From NCBI GenBank assembly GCA_936440205.1, contig OW387140.1, positions 28,641,659 through 28,705,658 on the forward strand: a DNA stretch of 64,000 bases. The letters run 5' to 3'. Origin of the DNA: Lepidonotus clava (Eukaryota; Annelida; Polychaeta; Phyllodocida; Polynoidae). A model generated the notes under the pieces. That model saw only the letters and a program-made list of their open reading frames with translations. It was not told the origin of the DNA and ran no database searches. Positions 40,360 through 51,120 of the stretch are shown here, one piece after another. A program made the position numbers and the translations under genes. Numbering within the stretch: the stretch's first letter is position 1; every line of letters begins with the position of its first letter.

Positions 40360-42221
40360 ATGACGAAAATTCTTCTTATAAGCCTAGTTTTCTTAATGAT
40401 TTGTACGAAAATATGCACCACGTGCACTGTACAAAACAACTGTGAGACCATTACAGAACCAGGAATTTTAGAATGCAGTTGCATTCCAACACATCTATCG
40501 ATTGAAACAATCCAAGCAGAACTACTGAAATTGGAAACGGCCGACCCATCAAATTCTCAACTGAACTACGATCTTGCGGCGTTTCCCTTTCTCACGACAA
40601 TGACCGTCAACGAAAAAGAGTACAAATGTGAATCCGGAATATGCACGTAAGTTATTACTTAAATCAATCTAATTTCCAAACTCATAAACTTATGCTAAAT
40701 GTAAGAATGAATCAATACTTAAATTGTAACTAAACGCTTAGTCAAATTACGAACACTAATGAAACTACTTGAGGCTCCCAACCCTATACAAGCCTGAATT
40801 TCATAATTACAAACTTTCATAATTATAAACTACCACTAAACTCATCAAACCTATAACTTCCGCAAACCCTACCTGCCTTAATACTCAAAAAATGATCAAG
40901 AAATCCCTCCTAAGATTCAAGTCACTTACCCCTCGTCATCTTACCAGACCACATTGCTCATCAACCCGCCTATCACAACGTAATTTCAGCTATAGGCCTA
41001 TAACCAAAACTACCACCTAGTGATCAGGTTAAGGACGTGTTATGCATCCTAAGCACATTGAAATAATAAATGGCGTAATAAAGAAGCAGAAAATGTTTAT
41101 AAATGACACATTGAATTTCAGATTTTAAAATTCCCATAAAAAGTTTAACTGTTGGAATACATATTTTTCTGACCACACCACTATGATGATCACATAATAA
41201 TTTCAACTATTTATTAGCTACAACGTACTTCCAACTAACATAATTTCAGCTAAATTCGACCAAACTAATTCTTTATTTCAGAAAATCAACTCTTCCAGCA
41301 CCAACTCTTCCGGCACCAACAGTTCTACCAAAACCACTGCCGCCACCTACCTTTCTAACAACAACAACGACCTCGCCTAAACTACTGACATGGCCTACGA
41401 CTCCACCTAAACCATCACCTACACTTCAAGCACCAACGTTATCACCTACGACCCAGTCAAAACCACTGTCATCGTTAAGCCTCCAAACACCAGCGTCTCA
41501 ACCATCTCCAACCCTTCAGACAGCCCTACCTAAACCACTGCCGTCGCCTAGCCTTCAAACACCTACCACTCTGCCTAAACCAGTCCTTCAAACAGTCCTG
41601 CCTAAACCACGTTCGCCGCCTCGGCTTCAAACACCTACCACTCTGCCTAAACCAGCCCTTCAAACAGACCTGCCTAAACCACGATCGCCGCCAAACCTTC
41701 AAACACCTGTACCCATACCTAGACCACAACCGTCTCCCCCTAAACCACTACCATCTCCAAACCCCTTAACACCAGCAACCTCTTCTAAGCCAGCCTCAAC
41801 CCTTCAAACACCAATGATCCTGCCACCGACTCTTCCAAACAAAACACCAACCATCTCTCCAACACCAAATCCAACAAATCCCACACCTATCACAATCAAA
41901 AAAACAATCCCCAAGCCTTCAACAGCCGCCTCGGCAGTACTATCTACCAGTAAGCCTCTCTCTCTAAACTCCACACCTTCAGGTACCCCTCAGGCTATCA
42001 CCCAATCTCCAACTAAATCACTGATCTTAAAAATTGCTGGCGGAACTCTATGCTCAATTCTCATCATCCTAATAACGCTTCTATCATGCACCATCCACAG
42101 ACTTAGAAAAATAAAGAACCGACAATACTATAGACCTCGCACTCCCCGCTTACTACCCCCCGAAACCATTGAACTCTCTGATGATCCCCTTGAACTCCCA
42201 ACGATCCAAACAACTCTTTAA
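40360..42221 (+). CDS. Two-exon mucin-like type I membrane protein carried by the Polinton
   Basis: Exon 1 is 40360-40646 and exon 2 is 41282-42221; the intron has GTAAGT and a TTTCAG end and compatible phases. Exon 1 encodes a signal peptide (ILLISLVFLMICTKICTTC) and a short Cys-rich ectodomain with about eight Cys. Exon 2 encodes ~200 residues rich in Pro, Thr and Ser with repeated LPKP and LQTP phrases, a membrane helix (ILKIAGGTLCSILIILITLL), a basic stop-transfer (HRLRKIKNR) and a ~35-residue tail. It is the only clear + strand gene in the element and has a higher GC content than its neighbours. The intron, strand and composition suggest a captured host gene; a surface or attachment role is possible. 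No named homologue is recognised. Confidence 0.6.
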
Positions 42222-44209
42222 ATCTTGAACTACTAAACAAACAAAGCTTCATCGAATATACAACTGACCTTTTAATTAAACTTCATCTATTATATAACAA
42301 ACAAACAAATAATCTGAACCTATAATATCCAAGAATACTTATCCTAACATTATATCTGAAAATGCATAACCAATATATCTATTAAAATCAAATATAAAAC
42401 TTTCAACTTACCTTAGCCTCGTATTATCGGTGTTGTAACGAAGAAGAGTCTCGAAGAAATATCCAAGTACTGATTATCCAATAAAGTTCAATTGTTCTCT
42501 GTATAATTGCCTTGGTACTGTTTGAATTATCCTATGAATCCGCACTAGAGATCCTAAGGAATCCTTACTGCACACTATAATAAAACAAATCTTCGACTTA
42601 TCCCATCAGAAGATTCAGATTACGACAGCGAACAACCCCTGTGACGCAACCATTTATACCTACGTAACTATTTATACCACGTCCCAAAATATCAGCCAAT
42701 CAAATTCCAGCAAGTACGTTCACAATACGTTCAAACATTCCAAAGGAACAGAGGAACTGAAAGGATTATGAAAGATTATGAAATACCGAATTTTCAAGCA
42801 AAATCAAACAATAATTTTAAAATTCCAAACTTTATATTCCATTTACATTTCACAAAATAATCTAACAAAATTCAGTCAAAAATATTATGACAAACAATAT
42901 TATGCATTTTTCTTAAATAAGATTACATCAAACCTATTTCAAAAAGAAACTAAACTCTACTAATAATTTAATAAAAATTCAATAATACCTTTCAAAACAT
43001 CATAATACTTTCAAAGTAAAAGGCTTATTGAATAAAATACCTTTCAGTACCTCAAACAGATCTACGCTGAAACAGGACCGAAGACAAATAAGAAGAAGAA
43101 TTATTACCTGCTATAACAAAACATTACATTTTTAAGAGAGGCGTTGGTTCGACGTCCACCCAACGTACTAAGAATCAAGCTCAGAAACAATTACGCAAAT
43201 ACCAATACAAATTTGGAAATCTTTAAGTTTCAACATCGAAAATCTAGATTACGAAATTAATAGTTTTGAAATACCACCTTACCAAAGTCAAAAGAAGTTT
43301 CGTCCCTCGACGATCAGTCTTCAATAAACCTATAAAAGAAACTATAATTAAAAACACATAAAAGAAATCATATTCAAATTGATAAAAATTCAAAATTCAA
43401 AATAAAATACATTTTACCTACCAATCTAATCCTGAAACTCCAGAAATAATCTTCCAAAACGCTATTCTTAACCTATATTTAATGAAAATCACAATTTGCA
43501 AATTAGACCAAACCCTCAATAGCCAACATAAACTCTCTTAAGATTAACCATTGAAACTAAATCTCTAAATGATAATATAATCATTAAACAGAAGGTCATT
43601 AAGAGCAACTCATTACTCCAGTGGAACAGAATTCTGATAAGTAGCACTATCACGTCAATTTATAGAATCTAGACCCTCAATAATAAAAACACAACAACAA
43701 ATGTTATACGCTGTCACAACGATTTCCTTATATTATCTAGGTCAATACCATTTTCATATTAAAACAAAAGATTCAATATCAATACTTTTAAATCTAAAAA
43801 TAACATATTAATCAACTCATATTATGTTCACATAACAGTTTTATTTTCAAAAACAATACAAATAAAACATTAATACGATACATAGATTATACCAATCTAT
43901 AAAAACAAACAACACCAAAACTCTATATAAACCATTTTAAATATATCTACTAATGAATTATATATGATTCTTAACCTCTAAATATAATCACCAAAACCAA
44001 TCACCAAACTATTTAATATTATATGCTTCATTAACAATCACGTTATTTAAATTCATTTACAAGCAACTCTATAACAATCCAATAGATGGCAGTTTAAACT
44101 AATAATTCGCTAACATTTCACTAGATGGCAACCACATATTTGAAACTACATTTGAATGAAACAAGACCTGAATCGAACAACACATTATTCCATTCAAACT
44201 TATGAATCA
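42222..44209. other. Non-coding right arm of the Polinton
   Basis: About 2 kb of very AT-rich DNA without a credible gene. A 61-codon frame at 42778-42963 has only AT-driven codon use. I see no family signature here. Confidence 0.65.
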
Positions 44210-44650
44210 GACAAGACCTTAAATTTCGCTCGATGTGTCGAACAAGACCTTAAATTTCGCTCGATGTGTCGAACAAGACCTAAAATTTCACTCGTGTGTT
44301 GAACAAGACCTAAATTTTCGCTCGATGTGCTGAACTCGACCTGAAATCTAGTCGATGAGTTGAACAAGACCAACACATTCTACCATTGACTCAAGCATTA
44401 AATGTGTCGAACAAGACCTAAAATTTCGCTCGATGTGTTGAACTCAACCCTATTTTCTGCTCGATGTGTTGAACTCGACCCTATTTCTGCTCGATGAGTT
44501 GAACAAGACCGGCACATTCTACCATTGACTCAAGCATTAATTGTGTCGAACAAGACCTACATTTCGCTCGATGTGCTGAACTCAACCCTATTTTCTGCTC
44601 GATGTGTCGAACTCGACCCTATTTTCTGCTCGATGTGTTGAACTCGACCA
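44210..44650. repeat. Subterminal tandem array at the right Polinton end
   Basis: About a dozen imperfect units carry GAACAAGACCTAAAATTTCG and CTCGATGTGTCGAAC or GTTGAACTCGACCCTATTTT. Spacing is roughly 30-40 bp. TTCGACACATCGAG makes parts of the unit partly palindromic. The array stops ~14 bp before the terminal TACTACT and has no equivalent at the left end, apart from a loosely similar AGGTCTTG phrase. Confidence 0.85.
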
Positions 44651-44664
44651 AAAAGGATACTACT

Positions 44665-44670
44665 TATTTC
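44665..44670. repeat. Right target-site duplication TATTTC of the Polinton
   Basis: It matches 17590-17595 exactly. With one copy removed, the LINE frame on the - strand reads continuously through STGNTCETAHL, which confirms the insertion point. Confidence 0.93.
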
Positions 44671-46090
44671 CAGTCGACACTATTACAGTGTCGTCTGCAT
44701 AGGCATTGACAAAAACGCTTGGGGTATTCATATACATTAATAGGTCGTTAATATAAACGATAAATAACAAAGGCCCGAGAGACGAGCCCTGAGGAACGCC
44801 ATTCCGGACTGTCACTCTATCTGATATGTAACTACCAACCTTAGAACTGTGTTGCCGATTTGATAAATACGTTCTAAACCAATTTAATTCTGTCCGTTTG
44901 ATGCCATAGTACTCTAATTTCTTCAACAGTATTTGATGGTTAATAGTGTCGAACGCCTTGCTATAATCTATAAAACAGCATTCTGAAAACATATTTTCTC
45001 TGATATTGTCATACAACTTATTGGTTAAATTCATAATCCCCGTTGTTGTGCTACAATTTGGCCGAAACCCATGTTGATGCTCACTTAACAAGTTATTGTC
45101 GGTTAAATAAAAATACAAACGTGCATGAATACATTTTTCTAGCATTTTACCAGGCAATGGCAAATTATGTATAGGGCGCCAGTTTTCAACTTTTTTACTA
45201 TGTCCATCCTTCGGAATTGGTGTTATTACACTGCACTTCCACTTATCAGGGAATACACCACTCTCAATTGATTTATTGAAAATATATGTCAACTCAAAAA
45301 TGCAAATGGTAAAACAGTCCTTCAGAACTCTTGAGTTGATGCTTTCAACGCCAGATGATTTATATACATCTATTTTCTGTATTAATTTGGATACTTCATC
45401 TTCACTAATGTTTCTGAATTCAAAATCTGGATGCGTTGATAATTTACCTAAGTTACGGTCATCCCATTGTACATGCAAAGAACTCGCTAATCGTTCAGCA
45501 ATTATGCTATAGAATTCATTCATATAATTGGCCGCATGTGCACCACTTAATTCAGTTCCTCTTTCATCCTCAATCGAAGCAAGTGGAATATTAGTAGAAG
45601 TACCTTTTCCTATAACCTTATTCAACTCCTGCCAAAATTTCCGAGGATTATTTCCACAGTTTCGTAGAGTTTCCTTTACAGACATATTTTTTGTACGTTT
45701 AATCAATTTTTCAGTAAATCTTTTATAGTTTTTAAAATTTACCCAATCTTTTTCTAAGGATGTTTGGAGGGCTACTTTATGTAAAGCATTTTTTATCTTA
45801 ATGGCGTTGCGTACCTCTTCAGTTAACCAATCAGGTTTTGCTTTTTCAAATTTAATAGGCTTAATAGGGCAAAGAAAATCTATTGACGTCACAAATATGT
45901 GATACATTATGTCCCACATAGAGTTTACATCATTATCTAGCTCCCAAAAAAGCTGCCATTCATTATTTCTTTCAATTGTTTCCTTTAGAGCATTATAATC
46001 ATAATGCTTTTAAGAACATTATTCTGTTCGCGGGGATATTTCAGATTTACACAATAATCTCTATAAAAAAAAATCCTTAAATGGTTTGTT
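44665..46090 (-). mobile_element. LINE, 5' part (reverse transcriptase N-terminal and catalytic domains)
   Basis: The main open frame on the - strand runs from 45919 to the Polinton border. It carries RT motifs: DKWKCSVITPIPKDG, NWRPIHNLP, SEHQHGFRPNCST, CCFIDYSKAFDTINHQILL, RNGVPQGSSLGPLLFIVYIN and the catalytic AYADDTVI. Upstream of 45919 it stays open to a stop codon near 46013; LINE-like codons appear to continue in another frame to about 46090, so a small frame disruption is likely and the copy is 5'-truncated. The apurinic endonuclease domain is mostly absent. The LINE is of Jockey/CR1 type. The 3' part is at 16335-17595. Confidence 0.92.
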
Positions 46091-47921
46091 GTAAATATTC
46101 TTGGCAGCGAAACATTTTTCTGTCAAATGGTTTTAATAAAGAAAAAGGTTTATTTGTTCAGCTTTTTTTTTGTGTTGCCATAAAAACGTCCATACATTTC
46201 TCCGAACCACGGATAGCCAAATTCATGAATTTGACCTGCAGGTTAGCCTAAATCAGGATGCATGTTGTGTAATTTGTCGACAAATTACAAGGCTTTTTCA
46301 TATAAATTATAACATTAATTATTTGTTATCCAACATGGGAAAAAACTAGTTATCATTACTTTTTTAATGTGTATATACATTTGCATTTGATATTCCCTTA
46401 GTTATTTAAAAATGCATTTATTATAGACGGATATGTAGCAATTATATGTTTAATTTCTATAGTTTTTGCTGTGTTTTGTCGACAAAGTTAGTCCAAACAG
46501 GTGCTTAAAATACTGTAAATAAGGTATCCATACGGAAAATTGGTATGAATAAATCCAAAAGAGATAGAGTTTAATAGCAAGCCGCTCATTTGTCAAAAAA
46601 TGATTTGTGAGGGAGTTCAAAATCACTTAATACATCGCAAAAAAAGTCAAAGTTGATGTAGTATTTCAGAATCTCATCGACATTCGACAAAAGGTAGCGC
46701 CACTATTCATTTAACACCCCCATCTAGTGTTTAATATGTGTGTAAACTGATATTAAAACAATCCAGTAGATGGTAGTAGTGAGCCGTAAGGTCGAAAAAT
46801 CGGGTATATTCAGTGGCGCCAACTGGCAACGTGGTTTTCGCCAAATCTTCTCTGTTCACACCACCTTTTCCACATATGTTGCTACTTTAGACCGGGGACT
46901 TTTATATGAAATCCATCATTTCTCGAGACATGTAAAAACCCATCTGTTTGATTTAAGTTAAATGGTATAATTTGAATGTGTCCAATGCATTATGTTGATA
47001 TTTCAAATGGAAATGAGCCATTTTAAAATAAATTGAGGTATAACAGAAGGCCTTTTCAACTCAAGCAAAAATGGTGCTTTCATGTATTGGGTCGTCTAGG
47101 CACAATCGTAAAATTACTCATTATATTGACAGGTATGCAAAGTAAAATATAATAGTGTGACTCTTTCAGTTAGGCCATATTTCACAGGCCGATTTCAAAA
47201 ATCACCAGTGGGAAGAGCTAGGGTTAAACTCTAAATATGCTTTTTTTGATTAGAACATTTTTTAAGTTATTCTTTAATCTGATAATTATGTAGTTTGCAT
47301 GGCCGTCTATTATATGATCAGCGAAAAGCATTTATGTTTTAACGGCAGTAAGAATTGCCTGATGGTGTAGAGCCTTTAGATTCGTGAGCATTTTAATTAT
47401 CAATGTGTGATTTTCGCATCCGTACCACCATGCAGTTCATGCACGCTTGATCTCTTAAATGGTATTTTAGATTTGTTGAATAAAGAAAAGGAACATTATT
47501 GTGAATGCTATATGAATAGATGCCATTTTATTGTGAATGCTATATGAATAGATGCCATTTTCCCTTCTTTTGTAGGATTTCCTACTCTTTGGTGATTTTG
47601 GTTTGCCCAACCGATTTTTTCTACATTGCTCTGATATCTCATTTAGAACATATTTATGTCAGATTCAACCTAATTAATTGCAAAGTCAATGTCAAGTCTC
47701 TATTTCCCTCCTAGTTGTTTCTGGAAGAAAAGAAGGAAAAGTGTTTTCTACTTTTTCATCAGTTGGGAGTGGCGTAGATCTACGTCTCTGTATATGGGTG
47801 GATAGAACATCATGAAGTTAGATATATGCGTCGATGTTTTTTTATATTTGTCCCTTTGATGCTTTCTTCCAAACGTGCCTCCCCTCAGGCTTTCTTCCAA
47901 ACGCCCCTCCACTGCCATATA

Positions 47922-48235
47922 CATGGTGCCCACGCTTTTTCAGAAATCAAAATAAGACCTTTATAATACCTTGTCGGGTACCAAAATAAGACCTTTTCAA
48001 GTCATTTTAAAAAAGATTGTTTTGACCTATTTAAACATTTACACATTCTACCAAAAATAAGTGATTGGTGAAATGACTGGAGGAAAAATTATATCTTGTA
48101 ATAAATTGTGATTGACCAAAAATAGGACCTTTTTAAGACCTCTGGACCAAAAATAAGACCTTTCTAATAGCCTTATGAATGGCAAAACCAAAATAAGACC
48201 TTTTAAGACCTTATAATTCCTGCATGGGCACCCTG
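47922..48235. mobile_element. hAT-like MITE, relative of the element at 5947
   Basis: The left end is CATGGTGCCCACGC and the right end GGGCACCCTG; compare CAGGGTGCCCACGC at 5947. The interior repeats AAAATAAGACCTTTT, the analogue of the GGTCTTAAA repeats of the other copy. A target duplication is not clear. Confidence 0.75.
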
Positions 48236-50260
48236 CATAATTATAAAGTGTACGAAGTTTCCCCCCATCGTAAGAAAATCGTGAGCGAGTTGTTCTCGAG
48301 TTAACATTTGCAGAAATAAGGAAGTAGAACATAAGCTAAACTGAGGAGCAAATTTCTCAGCATTTGAGTTTCAGATTGAAGTTACGTGGAAGCAATCCCT
48401 GAATGACATTTAGACAGTTTTAATAGCTAGATTGTAAAACTTTTGACTTTCCATTTTTACAGGTGAGATCAAATTAAAACTATCGCACTATTATGACCAT
48501 AGGTAGATCGGGGTCTTAACGACCAATCTGATTTCTAATTTTGTTTTATACAATTAAATTCATTCGAAACACGTTTGCAACAATGACTTGATTTCCTAGA
48601 ATATCGTTTCCATATAAATGTGATTTCTACTTTGGTTTCTGTTAATTTAGCGAAATATAAAGTCTAACATGTACTCTACTTATGAAAGAAATATACACGG
48701 AAAAACAACATTTTACTTAAATTTGATCAATTGTTTATTTTCCCTGTTCACACAGCTGGCTTTGTTGAGTTGGAATGTGTTCTACTTCGGTAGAAATAGG
48801 TCTGCTGTACCCTTCTATGAACCAAGGATTTTGTTGCACAAATCTCCATGTCTACAAGAAAAGGTACTTTTCTGTCATCATCAAGAAAGCAAATGAAATA
48901 AAAATACACGATGAACTTCTTTCTCGATGAATCCATGCAAGTTTTCAGTGAAGTGTGTAATTATGTTAAATGTATGCGAACATACAACTTCTATTTCGCT
49001 ATTGATTTTCTAAGAATGAGCACTTTATCTAAATTGTAAATTCTGAGACAATTACAAAATATAATTTTGTTCACGCCGTTTACTTTGTGGACTGTATTCT
49101 TGGCCCAGTAACCGAGCAGTACTATGTCACCAGTGGACAATTCATTCATAAGTCCAACAAACCAGACAAAAATAAATTAGCAAATATTACTTACTCCATT
49201 TAAGTTTGCACGTTTTTCATGGCAACGGAAAAGCTCAAAATAGTATCACTTCTAGCAGACTCTAACAACACCCAGCAAAATATTTTTTGCTCTAATTTAC
49301 ACTTCATCAACATCATTTGTCCAGTTCGACGACCTATTTAGAAATCTTGCAATGTACACTATATATTAATTAGAGTTACCAAGGTAGCAAACTCCAATAA
49401 CATCAATCATACTTTGATTTGTCCATATCCAGTCATTTCAATTGTATCAACATAGCTGCTAGACAGTTGGAGAATCTCGTTTATTTAGCTGAACACAGAC
49501 TTGATCAGAAATAATGCCAAGCAAACAACGGTTCTAGCTTTGGATTATTTAAATCAAAATGATCATGGATAGGCCCTGACACTATATATGATCAAAACAC
49601 TCCACACGCCCATTTACGTAACACACATACATGCTTTATTATTAAATTCCTTATTTCTCTTGTATATAGATATATATTTGTATATATGTAATGCAAAAAA
49701 CAACATGAACAAATCTGTGGTGTGAACCAAGGTGATTGTGAAGATATACCTCTTATCAATAGTAACCAGTAGAATATACATGACAAAGTGCACAGATTTG
49801 AACCAAGGAGTGGTTGCTGCGTAAGGTTTCCTCTGCACTTGTGCTGCACTTGTTCATCATTGAGGGTAGTGTCAAAAGCTTCCTTGGCAGTTTTGTCATT
49901 TGTACACATAATAGGGCATCTGTGGCTGGTTAGGCTATAATGGCAGTGTAGTACAAATAAATGACCTCAAAGTAGTTGGCTTTATAGGCAATAGGAGGCG
50001 CATATGGCACCCACATCTGGGTTGTCCCACGTCCTTAAAGGTCGAGCGACTCCCAGTAAGCCCTCCGGTGGCTCTGCCACCATTCAGCAACTTGTGACGT
50101 CACTAGGGGAACTATACAATATACATCCATTTGCTAGTCCATGTGAACGTTTTTGATTTCTTCGTCTATACATTCTTTACTTACTCTCCACAGAATCAAC
50201 TATCAAGAGAATTGAGTCAGCTCACTACTATTTTGAAGTTCGGTTAATGCCATCCCTAAG

Positions 50261-50266
50261 TTTATT
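50261..50266 (-). terminator. Candidate polyadenylation signal of GSE1
   Basis: TTTATT on the + strand gives AATAAA on the - strand about 760 nt after the GSE1 stop. Other signals may be used; this is the nearest clear hexamer I noticed. Confidence 0.35.
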
Positions 50267-50502
50267 TTTTTTGCGTACGATTAAATAAAACGAAGAGCAG
50301 AAAGTCATGACAACAATAGTGAGTGTACTCTAAAGGTCATCATCACAGAACAACCCCCATACCGTGTTCATCCTTGAATAATAGTTGTTCCATTTGACAT
50401 TTTTTGTAGTGATTCCTTCTTGATTCAAATATCCTAGAAAGTTTGCTGCCACTGGCGAACGTGAGCCTTGCTGAGTCTTTGAGCTCGGGTGAGCAGGTCA
50501 CA

Positions 50503-50566
50503 GTGAGTGAGAACAGAGCAGTTCTCGTGAGAACAGAGCAGTTCTCACAGTTGAGAACAGAGTATT
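50503..50566. repeat. Three tandem near-palindromes GAGAAC-N6-GTTCTC
   Basis: GAGAACAGAGCAGTTCTC occurs twice and a diverged GAGAACAGAGTATTTCTC once, 20-26 bp apart. Each can form a short hairpin or bind a dimeric factor. The arms resemble steroid-receptor half sites, but the spacer is 6 rather than 3-5. Confidence 0.7.
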
Positions 50567-50769
50567 TCTCTGCCTCTGTTTTGTTTATCAGTCTTGGGTC
50601 AATGCCCTACTGGACACTAATGTTAACAGTTACTCGTTTCAGCACTGAACTTATTTTCAAGTCCATTACACCAGGAACTTGACATATCTTTCTCCACAAT
50701 TATTTGTCTAAGCAGTAGAACTTCGTAGAACGGGAACTTGACATCGAAGCTCCAGCAGTTAAAACATTA

Positions 50770-50992
50770 GCCAATCAGAACACAAGAACCCCTTCACTGC
50801 AGGACAAAACGTTTTTCAGCCAATCAGAACACAGGACGTGCTCTAGTTGAGGGCTTCAGCCAATCAAGACGAGGGTTGAGCTGCTGCTGTCAGCCAATCA
50901 AAACGTAGCGTGTGCTTTTGCAGTGTGCGGATGAAGTGAAGGGGCGAGAGCTGCAGCCGAAGCACTAGTAGCGGATGAGACCATTATAAATA
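50770..50992 (+). promoter_or_regulatory. Promoter-like cluster: four CCAAT boxes and a TATA box
   Basis: CAGCCAATCARAAC-type motifs place CCAAT at 50771, 50820, 50860 and 50894, all in the + orientation. TATAAATA follows at 50985-50992. A start site would fall near 51015-51025, so transcription would run antisense through the last GSE1 exons. Spacing and orientation are those of a strong core promoter, but no + strand gene is recognised downstream. Confidence 0.5.
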
Positions 50993-51024
50993 CTGTCCGT
51001 GCGGGCACCTAGGGCCAACTACTA

Positions 51025-51120
51025 TCATCGAAGAAACTTCAGACACTTTTTAAGGCCGTCTAGAGATCGCTGATGTCCCGCCCGCACCTCATCGGCCTGC
51101 GTCTTGGTCGCCAGCAGATC
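51025..51120 (-). CDS. GSE1: GSE1 terminal coding exon
   Basis: 96 nt after TTGCAG. LLATKTQADEVRAGHQRSLD continues the coil and the protein ends KFLR before TGA at 51025-51027. Confidence 0.88.
   Translation of the reverse strand, partial: DLLATKTQADEVRAGHQRSLDGLKKCLKFLR

Larger units (their letters stand above)
17596..44664 (-). mobile_element. Polinton/Maverick element, 27.07 kb, apparently whole
   Basis: A self-synthesising DNA transposon with virus-like genes. It starts AGTAGTA and ends TACTACT, is flanked by TATTTC on both sides and is inserted in the reverse-transcriptase gene of a LINE. On the - strand it encodes protein-primed polymerase B, integrase, packaging ATPase, adenain-like protease, major and minor capsid proteins and several small virion-type proteins. 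Accessory genes occupy both flanks. The core genes each read as one long open frame and the target duplication is perfect, so the copy looks young and whole; no break is evident in the core set. The base composition is far more AT-rich than the surrounding host genes. The two ends match over only about seven bases, unlike the long terminal inverted repeats usual in the family. Confidence 0.95.
46091..51024. other. Intergenic region between the LINE and GSE1
   Basis: No gene is recognised. It contains a 32-bp direct duplication (about 47494-47560), a hAT-like element (47922-48235), a GGTGGC-TCT-GCCACC hairpin (about 50071-50085), three repeats of a GAGAAC...GTTCTC palindrome (50503-50566) and a CCAAT/TATA cluster (50770-50992). 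The last kilobase is probably GSE1 3' UTR on the - strand. Open frames at 49592-49909 do not resemble proteins. Confidence 0.65.

Noticed and set aside
42778-42963. Small + strand gene in the right Polinton arm
   Set aside because: The codons reflect AT richness only; no start context, motif or neighbour supports it.
49592-49909. Protein-coding gene on the - strand
   Set aside because: Composition looks random, two overlapping frames exist and no family pattern is visible.
50071-50085. Histone 3' stem-loop
   Set aside because: GGTGGC-TCT-GCCACC is a hairpin but lacks the conserved histone stem-loop sequence, and no histone gene is nearby.
50503-50566. Heat-shock element
   Set aside because: GAA and TTC are eight bases apart, out of the 5-bp register required by heat-shock factor.
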